From positions 1 to 64,000 of the forward strand of contig CALKGQ010000002.1 of assembly GCA_938085425.1 (NCBI GenBank): a stretch of 64,000 nucleotides of DNA, written 5' to 3'. The translations under genes were made by a program, and so were the position numbers. Below are positions 45,340-53,645 of the stretch, piece by piece (positions within the stretch are counted from its first letter, which is position 1; every line of letters starts with the position of its first letter). The notes under the pieces are model-generated. The model did no database searches. It saw nothing but the letters and a program-made list of their open reading frames with translations, and was not told the origin of the DNA. Source of the stretch: an uncultured Flavobacteriales bacterium. Its GTDB lineage: Bacteria; Bacteroidota; Bacteroidia; Flavobacteriales_D; Sanyastnellaceae.

Positions 45340-46272
45340 CACTCGATTGCCCAATCCGCCTCCTTCAATCGTCATGCGCATGTCATCTTCCGCAACAGTG
45401 ACCTTTGGATGAAAGGCTTTGGCCTCCTCGACCAAAAGACCAACATCCTTGTACCGCATGCTGATGTGGCCCAACACCAAATGCCCAACGCCTGCTTGGT
45501 GAGCGAGTCTTGCGGCCTGCTTTGCCGTGCTGTGGTAAGTTGACTTTGCACGGTCCTCGTCGAGGTTTGCAAAGGTCGCGTCATGGTACAAAACGTCTGC
45601 GCCCGCCGCCATTTCTTGAAGCGATTGACAAGGTCGGGTGTCCGAAGAGAACACGTACGACCTCGCCTTGCGAGGCGGCGTGCACCAATCGTCTGGGTGC
45701 AGAACCTTGTCCTCCCACTTCACTTCTTCTCCCCGCTTGAGGGCTTGCCTCACATGGTAGGGCAATTTCGCCACCCCAGCTTTGACCCCGTTCAAACCCC
45801 ATGGCAAGGACTTCTCCTCCACCTTCAATCCACACGTGGGAATGCGATGCTTGACTGGAAAACTGATCAATCTGTACCTCTCTTCCACCCACATCTCCTT
45901 CGGAGCCTTTGGATCCCAAGACAACCACGTCAGTTCAAAGGACAAATGGGCTTGGATGGCGCGCCATGTTTGTTCCATCCATACTTTCAAGTCAGCAGGC
46001 CCATAGATGGTCAATGGTTCTTTTCGTCCAAGCAAGGACATGGTGCTCAAAAGCCCCGGCAACCCAAGCACGTGGTCTCCGTGCATGTGGCTGATGAAAA
46101 CCCCTTTCAACTTTTGAAATTTGCACTTGTTCTTGCGGAGCGCGAGTTGGACGCCCTCGCCCGCATCGATCAGGTAAGTGTGGCCATGGATGTCCAAAAA
46201 CTGCGATGTGGTCCCTCTCGATGGAACGGGAACAGCTGCTCCGGTACCGAGAAACACCACATCGAAATTCAT
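45337..46272 (-). CDS. rnz: Ribonuclease Z
   Basis: The 311-residue metallo-beta-lactamase-fold protein has FLGTGAAVPVPSRGTTS at the start, the zinc-binding motif SHMHGDHVLGLPGLL, FSSDTRPC, HDATFAN with a metal-bridging aspartate, and GHISMRY near the C-terminus. It removes the 3' trailer of pre-tRNAs. That is fitting because tRNA-Ser in this window lacks an encoded CCA. The start at 46272 gives the family N-terminus; the frame is open to 46425. It follows the T9SS cargo gene after 19 bp and may be cotranscribed with it. Confidence 0.95.
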   Translation of the reverse strand: MNFDVVFLGTGAAVPVPSRGTTSQFLDIHGHTYLIDAGEGVQLALRKNKCKFQKLKGVFISHMHGDHVLGLPGLLSTMSLLGRKEPLTIYGPADLKVWMEQTWRAIQAHLSFELTWLSWDPKAPKEMWVEERYRLISFPVKHRIPTCGLKVEEKSLPWGLNGVKAGVAKLPYHVRQALKRGEEVKWEDKVLHPDDWCTPPRKARSYVFSSDTRPCQSLQEMAAGADVLYHDATFANLDEDRAKSTYHSTAKQAARLAHQAGVGHLVLGHISMRYKDVGLLVEEAKAFHPKVTVAEDDMRMTIEGGGLGNRV

Positions 46273-46291
46273 GACTTGTTTCGGGGTTCTG

Positions 46292-47584
46292 TCAATGCGA
46301 CAGCACCACCCTGTGGAGGCTATGCGCCTCAGGTGTGGCCACATCGAAGACATACATGCCTTTGGCAATGTGCGAAACATCCACAGACCCTTGCAGCCAA
46401 GCCCCTTGGGCCACCATTTGCCCACTCAGAGACCACAACGTCCAGGAGCTTCCTGCAGGCACGGTGCCTGCGATGTTCAATTGGTTTTGAACAGGATTGG
46501 GGAACACCGTGAGGTCAAGCCCATCGTTTTCTGCCAAACCAGTGACAAGATTCAAATCAGCCACCTCCACCGCACAGCCAATCTCGTCGACGACGACCAC
46601 GCTGTACTGGCCCTCGTCCAAGCCCACAATGCTCTCTCCCGTGCCAATCAACAAGCCTGTTCCTCCGTACCAGTTGGCCGTCCATTCCCCAGAAGCACCA
46701 ACCACCACAACGGTAGCCGATCCGTTGCTCAAACCTGGGTCAGTTCCGATGAGTTCAACAGAAACTTCCATGCCACAATCCACGCCTTCATCGATGACAA
46801 TCAAATCGCCAAACAAGCTGACACAGTCGTCTGTGGTGATTTGGACACTGAAGGTTCCAGGGTTGTCCACAAGCACAGAGTCTCCCACACCAATTTGGGC
46901 ACCACCAGAGTTGAACCAAGCAATTTCAGTTGCAACAACCCCCTCCAAGAGATTGGCAGACAACTGGCCTTGCGTGCCGTCAAGGCTGTTTGTGTTTTGC
47001 AACTCCACTCCTGCCAGGACCGGACAGTTGACCCTCAACGTGAAGTCTTCAAAGGTGTACGGAACGTTGAAAGGGGTGAAAATCGTGGCCCACGCAATGA
47101 TGTCGATGTCGATACGGTACTGACCCGATCGGGTTGGCACTCCCTGAATCACAGCACAATACTGGTTTGCGCCAAGGAAGGTAGATGCATTGGGGCTGTC
47201 CCCGTTGTTGTTGTAAGTCAAGGACAGGCCAATTTCTTCCGCGAAGAAGGCTTCCTCCGTGGCGATGTCCACGAACACAACACCTGAGTAGTCGTTTTCG
47301 CCATTCACAACGTCATCTGCAACAATGACGCTGTCTACAGGCAATGTGGGCGGGTAAGTGTCGTCGATCCCCGCCGCAGTGGCCGGAATCAAAATGTGCA
47401 ACACATCCATGTATGGCTCGCCAAGCATGCCATCCACGAAGGACTCCCCCACTATCGGATCTGGCGACACGCCAAACTCCAATTCTCCAAAATCAAAGTC
47501 TGCATCACATTGTGCATGCATCAATGAAGTGGCCGTCAACACGAAAAAGGCACAAGCCACGCGAAATGCTGAAAAATGTTTCAT
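46292..47584 (-). CDS. Secreted protein with type A T9SS sorting domain
   Basis: The 430-residue protein has a signal peptide (MKHFSAFRVACAFFVLTATSLMHAQ), beta-rich repeats in the middle (Ig-like; EWTANWYGGTGLLIGTGESIVGL and AEIAWFNSGGAQIGVGDSVLV are similar to each other), and a C-terminal sorting domain: LTVFPNPVQNQLNIAG, WTLWSLSGQMV and GMYVFDVATPEAHSLHRVVLSH. This domain routes proteins through the type IX secretion system to the surface or the medium. No enzymatic motif is visible. It implies a T9SS elsewhere in the genome. Confidence 0.92.
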   Translation of the reverse strand: MKHFSAFRVACAFFVLTATSLMHAQCDADFDFGELEFGVSPDPIVGESFVDGMLGEPYMDVLHILIPATAAGIDDTYPPTLPVDSVIVADDVVNGENDYSGVVFVDIATEEAFFAEEIGLSLTYNNNGDSPNASTFLGANQYCAVIQGVPTRSGQYRIDIDIIAWATIFTPFNVPYTFEDFTLRVNCPVLAGVELQNTNSLDGTQGQLSANLLEGVVATEIAWFNSGGAQIGVGDSVLVDNPGTFSVQITTDDCVSLFGDLIVIDEGVDCGMEVSVELIGTDPGLSNGSATVVVVGASGEWTANWYGGTGLLIGTGESIVGLDEGQYSVVVVDEIGCAVEVADLNLVTGLAENDGLDLTVFPNPVQNQLNIAGTVPAGSSWTLWSLSGQMVAQGAWLQGSVDVSHIAKGMYVFDVATPEAHSLHRVVLSH

Positions 47585-47600
47585 CGTACAGGGTTTGAAA

Positions 47601-47990
47601 TCAACTGTCTGAAGCGTCGTCTTCGGAATCTACCTCCTTCGCCGTGGCCTCCATGTAGACAAAGTCCACCGCCTCATTCACGGTTGGCACAATGTTGAGG
47701 ACCCTGTCCAATTGGGAGATTTGGACGAGTTTCTCCACCGTTGGCTGAAGACCGCACAAGACAAACGTCCCGTTTTCGTCGCGGCAAAGTCTATTGCCTA
47801 CCAGCACAGCACTCAATCCGCTGGAATCGCAATAGCGCGATTCGGTGAGATCAAGGACCAAATTGAGGTGGCCAGATTTCCCTAGCGCAACCAATTCGGC
47901 TTTCAAGTCAGGGGCGTGCAAAGCATCCAGTTTTTCAACGGTGCTCGTGACAATGGCGACGTTGTCGCGGTGTTCAATGGTAAACTTCAT
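47601..47990 (-). CDS. STAS-domain protein (anti-sigma factor antagonist-like)
   Basis: The 129-residue single STAS domain has VVTSTVEKLDALHAPDLKAEL and LDLTESRYCDSSGLSAVLVGNRL, where the serine of DSSGL is the usual phosphorylation site, followed by an acidic tail (SEDDASDS). Such proteins switch partners with serine kinases of the RsbW type. The ATG at 47990 gives the normal domain start; a longer reading from 48038 would overlap pyrB by 4 bp. A TATATTTG box just upstream (48006-48013) fits the shorter form. It lies downstream of pyrB in the same direction. Confidence 0.88.
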   Translation of the reverse strand: MKFTIEHRDNVAIVTSTVEKLDALHAPDLKAELVALGKSGHLNLVLDLTESRYCDSSGLSAVLVGNRLCRDENGTFVLCGLQPTVEKLVQISQLDRVLNIVPTVNEAVDFVYMEATAKEVDSEDDASDS

Positions 47991-48005
47991 GGTGAATCGT
48001 TGGGT

Positions 48006-48013
48006 CAAATATA
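48006..48013 (-). promoter_or_regulatory. Candidate internal promoter of the STAS gene, -7 box TATATTTG
   Basis: A perfect TAnnTTTG match on the minus strand between pyrB and the STAS start, leaving a leader of roughly 12 nt. It would allow expression independent of the pyr genes. Confidence 0.4.
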
Positions 48014-48034
48014 GGTTGTCAGGGCGAGGTTCGC

Positions 48035-48985
48035 TCACCCCCTTCTCTGGGCGAGCAAATACAAGACAGCCATGCGAACCGCCACACCATTTTCCACTTG
48101 GTCCAAGATGATGGCATGTTCACTGTCGGCGACTTCGCTCGTGATCTCCACCCCCCGGTTGATGGGGCCCGGATGCATGATCGTCAACGGACGGCTCGCC
48201 TGCTCAAGGCGCTCCATGGTCAAACCAAACCGCATGGTGTATTCCCGCAAGGAAGGAAAGAATCGAACCGAGTCGTCTGGACCTTGTCTCTCCATCTGAA
48301 TGCGCAGCATGTTCAATGCGTCTGCCCATTGTACGGTCTCATCCAAGTCATGGCTCACCTCCACCCCAAGTTCCCGCAAATGTCGAGGCACCAGGGTCTC
48401 GGGTCCACACACACGCACGTTGGCGCCCAAACGCTGCAGAGCCAAAAGATTGGAGAGTGCGACCCTTGAATGTTGAATGTCCCCCACAATCGCAATGTTC
48501 TTGCCTGTCAGATCTTGGCCCAAACTCTCCCGAAGGCTGAAGGTGTCGAGCAGAGCTTGGGTCGGATGCTCATGGGTGCCATCACCTGCATTGACAATGG
48601 GGACGTCGATTTTGGAGGCCAAAAACTGATGGGCCCCCGGATGAGGGTGACGCATCACCACCATGTCGACCTTCATGGCCAAGATGTTGTTCACCGTGTC
48701 CACCAATGTCTCTCCCTTCTTCACGCTGGAACCCGCAGCGGAGAAATTCACCACGTCTGCAGACAATCTTTTCTCGGCCAGTTCGAAAGAAAGTCTCGTG
48801 CGGGTTGAGTTCTCGAAGAACAAGTTGGCCACTGTGAAATCCCTCAGAGAGGGAACCTTCTTGATGGGGCGGTTCAGCACATCCTTGAACTCGGTGGCGG
48901 TGGCGTGAATCAAATCAATGTCTTCCCTCGACAACCCGCGTATGCCCAAGAGATGAGGACTCGACAATGTCTGATTTTCACTCAT
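48035..48985 (-). CDS. pyrB: Aspartate carbamoyltransferase catalytic subunit
   Basis: The 316-residue protein has carbamoyl-phosphate-binding FFENSTRTRLSFELAEKRL, the shared active-site loop GSSVKKGETLVDT, MRHPHPGAHQFLA, NAGDGTHEHPTQALLDTF and the C-terminal HPGPINRGVEI. It forms carbamoyl-aspartate, the committed step of pyrimidine synthesis. No PyrI gene is adjacent, so it may be of the unregulated trimeric class. Its ATG overlaps the pyrR stop by 4 bp. Confidence 0.97.
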   Translation of the reverse strand: MSENQTLSSPHLLGIRGLSREDIDLIHATATEFKDVLNRPIKKVPSLRDFTVANLFFENSTRTRLSFELAEKRLSADVVNFSAAGSSVKKGETLVDTVNNILAMKVDMVVMRHPHPGAHQFLASKIDVPIVNAGDGTHEHPTQALLDTFSLRESLGQDLTGKNIAIVGDIQHSRVALSNLLALQRLGANVRVCGPETLVPRHLRELGVEVSHDLDETVQWADALNMLRIQMERQGPDDSVRFFPSLREYTMRFGLTMERLEQASRPLTIMHPGPINRGVEITSEVADSEHAIILDQVENGVAVRMAVLYLLAQRRG

Positions 48986-49527
48986 TGCGGCTTCTCATTC
49001 AATAGGATGACCTGGTCCACACCGTGTTCTTCTGCCCATTCCACTTTCACGTGCTGGGCGCCAATGCTGTCGATGTGTTTCCCGATGTAATTCGGCTCGA
49101 TGGGGAGTTCCCTGGAAAACCTCCGGTCAATCAAAACCGCGAGTGCCACGGAATTTGGTCGACCGTGCGCGAGCAATGCGTCGAGACCAGCCCGGATGGT
49201 TCTCCCAGTGAACAACACGTCGTCCACGAGCACCACATGGCGCCCCTCCACATCAAACTCCATGTCATTGACATTGGGACTGAGGGGTTTCGCATGGGTC
49301 CTGAAGTCGTCCCGAAAGAAAGTTGCATCCAGTTTGCCGCAGCGGACATTCGCCTCCGGCAAGAGCTCTTTGAGTCGTGCTGTGAGCCTTTCTGCCAAAC
49401 GAGACCCTCTAGGTTGAAGTCCCACGAGGTCAGTCTCAGAAAAATCGTGGTGCTCAATCAACTGGTGTGCCAGTCGATCGAGGATCAGCGCAAATTGCGG
49501 CGGAGGGATCAGAACTTGGTTCTGCAT
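48982..49527 (-). CDS. pyrR: PyrR bifunctional regulator/uracil phosphoribosyltransferase
   Basis: The 181-residue phosphoribosyltransferase fold has the PRPP loop VVLVDDVLFTGRTIRAGLDAL, an N-terminal IPPPQFALILDRLAHQLIEHH and the flexible-loop/hood residues DFRTHAKPLSPNVNDMEFDV. In Firmicutes PyrR attenuates pyr mRNA. In Bacteroidota the RNA-binding role is not established and UPRTase activity may dominate. ATGs at 49536 and 49527 are possible. A TATCTTTG box ends just before 49536, so 49527 is the ATG that would be inside the transcript. Operon order is pyrR-pyrB-STAS. Confidence 0.93.
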   Translation of the reverse strand: MQNQVLIPPPQFALILDRLAHQLIEHHDFSETDLVGLQPRGSRLAERLTARLKELLPEANVRCGKLDATFFRDDFRTHAKPLSPNVNDMEFDVEGRHVVLVDDVLFTGRTIRAGLDALLAHGRPNSVALAVLIDRRFSRELPIEPNYIGKHIDSIGAQHVKVEWAEEHGVDQVILLNEKPQ

Positions 49528-49536
49528 TTCAAGCAT

Positions 49537-49544
49537 CAAAGATA
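49537..49544 (-). promoter_or_regulatory. Candidate pyrR promoter, -7 box TATCTTTG
   Basis: A perfect TAnnTTTG match on the minus strand, 9 nt before ATG 49527 and only 6 bp past the rpsA terminator run. The upstream -33 region would fall inside the terminator hairpin and no TTG is seen there. Confidence 0.35.
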
Positions 49545-49549
49545 CGGGC

Positions 49550-49579
49550 AAAAAAAAGGAGACCCACAGGGCCTCCTTT
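49550..49579 (-). terminator. Intrinsic terminator after rpsA
   Basis: On the minus strand, AAAGGAGG-CC-CTGTG-GG-TCTCCTTT folds into a hairpin with one internal mismatch and is followed by an uninterrupted T run. It separates rpsA from the pyrR operon. Confidence 0.85.
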
Positions 49580-49602
49580 CTTGTCGTGTTTCTTAAAAAG
49601 CA

Positions 49603-51834
49603 TTACTCTTTGCCTTCGTCAGATGCGTCGCCCTTCTTGGCATCTGCATCGTCTGCTTTGGCTTCAGGAGCTTCAGCCTCTTCCGCTGGAGCCTCTTCCT
49701 TCTTTTTGGCTGCGGTCTTCTTTTTGGGCGCAGCTTTCTTTTCTTCTTTTGCCTTGGCTGGCGCGTCGGGCTCATCGTTCATCTGCTCCTTGAGGGCAGT
49801 CAAAACGCTCAAGTCACCAAACGTGCTCTTCTCGACGCTCGAGTTCACTTCGTCCATCATGCGTGTGGAACCTCCACCGCCACCGCCTCCTCCGGAAGAA
49901 CGTGGCTTCTTGGGCAAATCAGACTTTGCAGGTCCTTCTTCGTAAGTGCGCAAGTGACTCACCGTGATGCGCTTCGCATTCCGGTTGAACTCCAACACCA
50001 CAAATTCAGCTTGGTCGTCCGCTGCGAGAGACCCACCGTCTTGCTTGTTCAGGTGCTTGCTGTGGCAAGTGCCTTCCAGGCCATAGGGCAGTGCAATGGT
50101 CGCGTGGCCACCTTCAACTTTCAACACAGTGGCTTGGTGCTTGCTTCCAACAGCAAAGACACTTTCAAAGACCTCCCAAGGGTTTTCTTCGATTTGCTTG
50201 TGGCCGAGACTCATGCGGCGGTTTTCCTTGTCCAACTCGAGCACCACCACTTCAATCTCGTCTCCGACATTGCAAAATTCAGATGGGTGCTTGATTTTCT
50301 TGGACCAACTGAGGTCCGAGATGTGGACAAGGCCGTCGATGCCTTCCTCCAACTCGACGAACAGGCCGAAGTTGGTGAAGTTGCGGACCTTGCCTTTTTG
50401 CTTTGACTCCACAGGGTAACGTGCTTCGATGTCCTCCCAAGGATCTTTGGACAATTGCTTGAGCCCCAGAGACATTTTGCGGTCCTCTCGGTCGATGCCC
50501 AAGACAACGCATTCAATTTCATCGTTGACGTTGAGGAAGTCCTGGGCACTGCGCAAGTGCTGTGACCAAGAAATTTCGCTGACGTGCAGCAAGCCTTCAA
50601 CACCCGGAGCAATCTCAACGAATGCACCGTAGTCGGCCATGACGACCACGCGTCCTTTGACCTTGGCTCCTTCCACAAAGTCCTCTGACAACGCATCCCA
50701 TGGATGAGGGGTCAGCTGCTTCATGCCGAGGGCGATGCGCTTCTTGTCGTCGTCAAAGTTCAGGATGACAACATTGATTTTCTCGTCCACTTCCACCATC
50801 TCTTCAGGATGGCCGACACGTCCGTAGCTCATGTCAGTGATGTGCACCAATCCATCGACACCTCCGAGGTCGACGAAAACACCGTAAGACGTGATGTTCT
50901 TGACCGTGCCCTCCAAAACCTGTCCAACTTCGAGGCCTTGAATGATCAAGCGCTTTTGCTCTTCAAGCTCAGCCTCAATCAAGGCCTTGTGCGACACGAC
51001 GACATTCTTGTACTCCTGGTTGATTTTGACCACCTTGAACTCCATCTGCTTGCCGACGTACTCGTCGAAGTCACGGATGGGCTTGACGTCCACTTGGGAG
51101 CCAGGCAAGAAAGCCTCCAAACCAAACACGTCCACAATGAGTCCACCTTTGGTGCGGCACTTGACCGAACCTTGGATGATCATGTCCTCTTCTTTGGCTT
51201 TGTTCACCTTGTCCCAAGCATCGTAGATCCGGGCCGTCTTGTGGCTCACCACGAGTTGACCATTGGCATCCTCTTGCTTCTCGATGAACACTGGAACCTT
51301 GTCGCCAATTTTCAGCTCAGGGTTGTAGCGGAATTCAGATGCGCCAATGACGCCTTCGGACTTGTAGCCGATGTTGACCACAACTTCCTTCTTGCCAATG
51401 GCAATGATGGTGCCTTCCACCACCTCTTTCTCGGTGATGAGGGTCAAGCTCGCTTCGTACAAACTCTCCAAGCGCTGACGCTCTTCTGAGGAATACTCGT
51501 CTTGCTCGCTTTCAAAAGAATCCCAATCAAACTCTCCTGTTGGCAACGCCAATTCACGAGGTTCCGTTGGGGTTGGTTCTGGAGCTTCCTCCGCTGCTGG
51601 AGCTTCCTCCGCTGCTGGAGCTTCCTCCGCTGCTGGAGCTTCCTCCGCTGCTGGAGCTTCCTCCGCTGCTGGAGCTTCCTCTGCTGCTGGAGCTTCCTCC
51701 GCTGCTGGAGCTTCCTCCGCTGCTGGAGCTTCTTCGTTCGCTTCTGTGGATTGAGGTGCGTCTGCAGCCTCTGGTGCCTTCGCCTCTTGGTTTTCCAAGT
51801 TGGCGTCTTCAGGCGTTGGGGTGGCGTCGTTCAT
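49603..51834 (-). CDS. rpsA: 30S ribosomal protein S1
   Basis: The 743-residue protein is longer than usual for S1. Six S1 (OB-fold) domains lie between roughly residues 125 and 620; the clearest are TSYGVFVDLGGVDGLVHITDMSY, ADYGAFVEIAPGVEGLLHVSEISW and TNFGLFVELEEGIDGLVHISDLSW. The N-terminal 95 residues are acidic and hold eight AAEEAP hexapeptides. The C-terminus has an eight-glycine run and a K/A/E-rich tail (KKAAPKKKTAAKKKEEAP). S1 brings mRNA to the 30S subunit, which matters here because Shine-Dalgarno sites are scarce. It is monocistronic, with its own promoter and terminator. Confidence 0.97.
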   Translation of the reverse strand: MNDATPTPEDANLENQEAKAPEAADAPQSTEANEEAPAAEEAPAAEEAPAAEEAPAAEEAPAAEEAPAAEEAPAAEEAPAAEEAPEPTPTEPRELALPTGEFDWDSFESEQDEYSSEERQRLESLYEASLTLITEKEVVEGTIIAIGKKEVVVNIGYKSEGVIGASEFRYNPELKIGDKVPVFIEKQEDANGQLVVSHKTARIYDAWDKVNKAKEEDMIIQGSVKCRTKGGLIVDVFGLEAFLPGSQVDVKPIRDFDEYVGKQMEFKVVKINQEYKNVVVSHKALIEAELEEQKRLIIQGLEVGQVLEGTVKNITSYGVFVDLGGVDGLVHITDMSYGRVGHPEEMVEVDEKINVVILNFDDDKKRIALGMKQLTPHPWDALSEDFVEGAKVKGRVVVMADYGAFVEIAPGVEGLLHVSEISWSQHLRSAQDFLNVNDEIECVVLGIDREDRKMSLGLKQLSKDPWEDIEARYPVESKQKGKVRNFTNFGLFVELEEGIDGLVHISDLSWSKKIKHPSEFCNVGDEIEVVVLELDKENRRMSLGHKQIEENPWEVFESVFAVGSKHQATVLKVEGGHATIALPYGLEGTCHSKHLNKQDGGSLAADDQAEFVVLEFNRNAKRITVSHLRTYEEGPAKSDLPKKPRSSGGGGGGGGSTRMMDEVNSSVEKSTFGDLSVLTALKEQMNDEPDAPAKAKEEKKAAPKKKTAAKKKEEAPAEEAEAPEAKADDADAKKGDASDEGKE
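51581..51724 (-). repeat. 18-bp tandem repeat array in rpsA, eight copies
   Basis: The unit on the plus strand is GGAGCTTCCTCCGCTGCT. Seven copies are identical; the sixth has one transition (TCT for TCC). A degenerate ninth copy follows. It encodes AAEEAP on the minus strand. The unit length is a multiple of 3, so copy changes keep the frame. Confidence 0.95.
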
Positions 51835-51915
51835 TCGTCACCGGGGTGTTGTGCTTCGCCACAGGGAGCGACGCGGAGTGGTACTTGCTTTGCCCTGTCA
51901 AAGTAAAATGGAGCG

Positions 51916-51946
51916 CAAAAGTAAGGAATGAATGTTCGGCATCCAA
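51916..51946 (-). promoter_or_regulatory. rpsA promoter: -33 TTG and -7 TACTTTTG
   Basis: On the minus strand, TTG (51944-51946) is followed after 20 nt by TACTTTTG (51916-51923), the closest match in the window to the full Bacteroidota promoter. The inferred leader is about 80 nt. Confidence 0.65.
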
Positions 51947-51970
51947 GCCATCACAACGGCAAGCCGTCCG

Positions 51971-53626
51971 TCAAAAGTCGAGGTTCACCACCCACCGTTT
52001 CACCTCTCCTTCATGGTTGACGAACAAGACCAATCCAGACCACTCTTCCTTCACGCCATGACTTCCTTGTTTCCAGTTCCCTAGGATTTCGCCGGATGCC
52101 GCATAAACAGTGCAATCTTTTTGCACGGTGATGGTTTGGCCCTGCCGGGCCGGGTTGGGACCCACAATCCAAGGTGACACATCCCATGAGATGCCATCTT
52201 CGACATCATCGCTGCAATCGTTGCACGCGCCTGGTGTCAACTCGGTGGTGGGCTCAAACGGCCCTGTTCCGTTGGGAAGGCGCGCAAAAGATTGATCGGC
52301 CTGGCTTGCACCAAAGTGAACGCTGTCCGCCAAGGAAAATCCATCTGGGGATCTTAGGACCAAAACCTCTCCATTGTTGTTGAGCTTGAAGTTCATGTGG
52401 TTCCAGCCGTCGTCACCATCTTCGTCTGCATAAAGAAGGACATACCCCCCCGCAGGAACCACAGTGCTGTCCCCAGCATCTGAGGGCACCTTCCACTTGG
52501 TGGGGTTGTTCAGCCGGTCAGACACGTAGTATCCTGACAGGTCCACGGAAACATCGGAAAGGTTGTGAACCTCCACCCAATCCTCCATCTCATTCTGAGG
52601 ATCTGACAATCCAGTGAGGTTGTAGGCAAGGAATTCATTGATCACCAAATCTGCAGGTGGGACCACGAACAAAGAGTTGGTCACGCGAGGCGTTGGCACG
52701 TCAAAAAAGATGGAATTGGGGGCGCCATCTGTGGCCCGGCCCCAACTGATGTTGGAAAAGCTCGTTTGCACGTCATAAGAGTCCGCTTCGACACCATCCA
52801 CACCCTTGAGAACGATGGTTTGGTCCACATCCTCGGCCAACCAACCCATGTGGTGACCTCCTTGCTCCGGCTGGCCATCGAGCCAAAGCAACAAATACCC
52901 CTCGGATTCCACCGTGGTTTCCACAGGGAGATCAGGGGGGATGATATAAGAGCTGCCCGTGCTTGTCTGGAGCGAGTACCCTCCCAAATGGACTTGGAAA
53001 GGATTGGGGTTGTAAATCTCCAACCAAGGATCGGTTTCAGTGAACTCATCCACAAGGACCACTCCGTTGTCAAGCAACACCTCATTGATGTACAAGGTGG
53101 CCGTGGGCAAGGCCTCGTCAAGGTTTTCCTCTTCAGGGGTCGGGACGTCAAAATACATCCACCCTTCGCAACCATCGCACATCCGTCCATAGCTGATGTC
53201 GGTCTGCTGAGGTGGGTACACCATGGAATCCAATACAGTGACCCCATCAGGAGCAGTCAACCAAATGCCCTCGTTGTCGGCACTGAGTTTGAAATTGGCA
53301 TGAAGCACCCCTTGGACACTGTCCTTGTCCAACCAGACCACCAAATGGTCGTTGGGTGTCATGAACGTACTTCCCGGGTCAGAGTCTGGAATCGTGTACT
53401 TGTCAAGGACGTCAGGGTCATCGGAGAGATGGTATCCCGCCAAGTCCAACAGCCCCCCAGGATTGTAAATCTCCACCCAATCGTCTGACTCGAAAAAATC
53501 GTCAAAATGTGCAAGATCATTGGAGGCCATCAATTCATTCAGCAGTGGGGTTTGTCCGGACAATGTTTCTGACCAAATCGCCATGCCAAAACACAATCCC
53601 AAGAGCAAAATACATCGATTCCTCAT
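51971..53626 (-). CDS. Secreted lamin-tail-domain (LTD) protein
   Basis: The 551-residue protein has a signal peptide (MRNRCILLLGLCFGMAIWSETLSGQ). Three LTD-like domains follow, each with an NEx(L/F)ASN-type start and a DWVEIYNP core: LNELMASNDLAHFDDFFESD, YINEVLLDNGVVLVDEFTET and INEFLAYNLTGLSDPQNEME. The C-terminus (VGPNPARQGQTITVQ, then YAASGEI) looks like a degenerate T9SS type A sorting domain. LTD domains are common on bacterial surface proteins and nucleases, but no nuclease motif is seen here. A TAACTTCG box lies 4 nt before the ATG. The large SPOR gene ends 19 bp upstream. Confidence 0.87.
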   Translation of the reverse strand: MRNRCILLLGLCFGMAIWSETLSGQTPLLNELMASNDLAHFDDFFESDDWVEIYNPGGLLDLAGYHLSDDPDVLDKYTIPDSDPGSTFMTPNDHLVVWLDKDSVQGVLHANFKLSADNEGIWLTAPDGVTVLDSMVYPPQQTDISYGRMCDGCEGWMYFDVPTPEEENLDEALPTATLYINEVLLDNGVVLVDEFTETDPWLEIYNPNPFQVHLGGYSLQTSTGSSYIIPPDLPVETTVESEGYLLLWLDGQPEQGGHHMGWLAEDVDQTIVLKGVDGVEADSYDVQTSFSNISWGRATDGAPNSIFFDVPTPRVTNSLFVVPPADLVINEFLAYNLTGLSDPQNEMEDWVEVHNLSDVSVDLSGYYVSDRLNNPTKWKVPSDAGDSTVVPAGGYVLLYADEDGDDGWNHMNFKLNNNGEVLVLRSPDGFSLADSVHFGASQADQSFARLPNGTGPFEPTTELTPGACNDCSDDVEDGISWDVSPWIVGPNPARQGQTITVQKDCTVYAASGEILGNWKQGSHGVKEEWSGLVLFVNHEGEVKRWVVNLDF

Positions 53627-53630
53627 GCCA

Positions 53631-53638
53631 CGAAGTTA
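53631..53638 (-). promoter_or_regulatory. -7 promoter box TAACTTCG, 4 nt before the LTD gene ATG
   Basis: The minus strand reads TAACTTCG-TGGC-ATG. The spacer TGGC is identical to those of accD and the PD40 lipoprotein gene. Confidence 0.45.
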
Positions 53639-53645
53639 GACCAGG

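Noticed and set aside
51581-51736. Direct repeats considered as a CRISPR array
   Set aside because: The copies are contiguous with no spacers and encode a peptide repeat in rpsA.
51540-52061. Plus-strand ORF of 173 aa with LELPPL repeats opposite rpsA
   Set aside because: It is the reverse-strand reading of the rpsA hexapeptide array; the S1 reading has six recognisable domains and a promoter and terminator.
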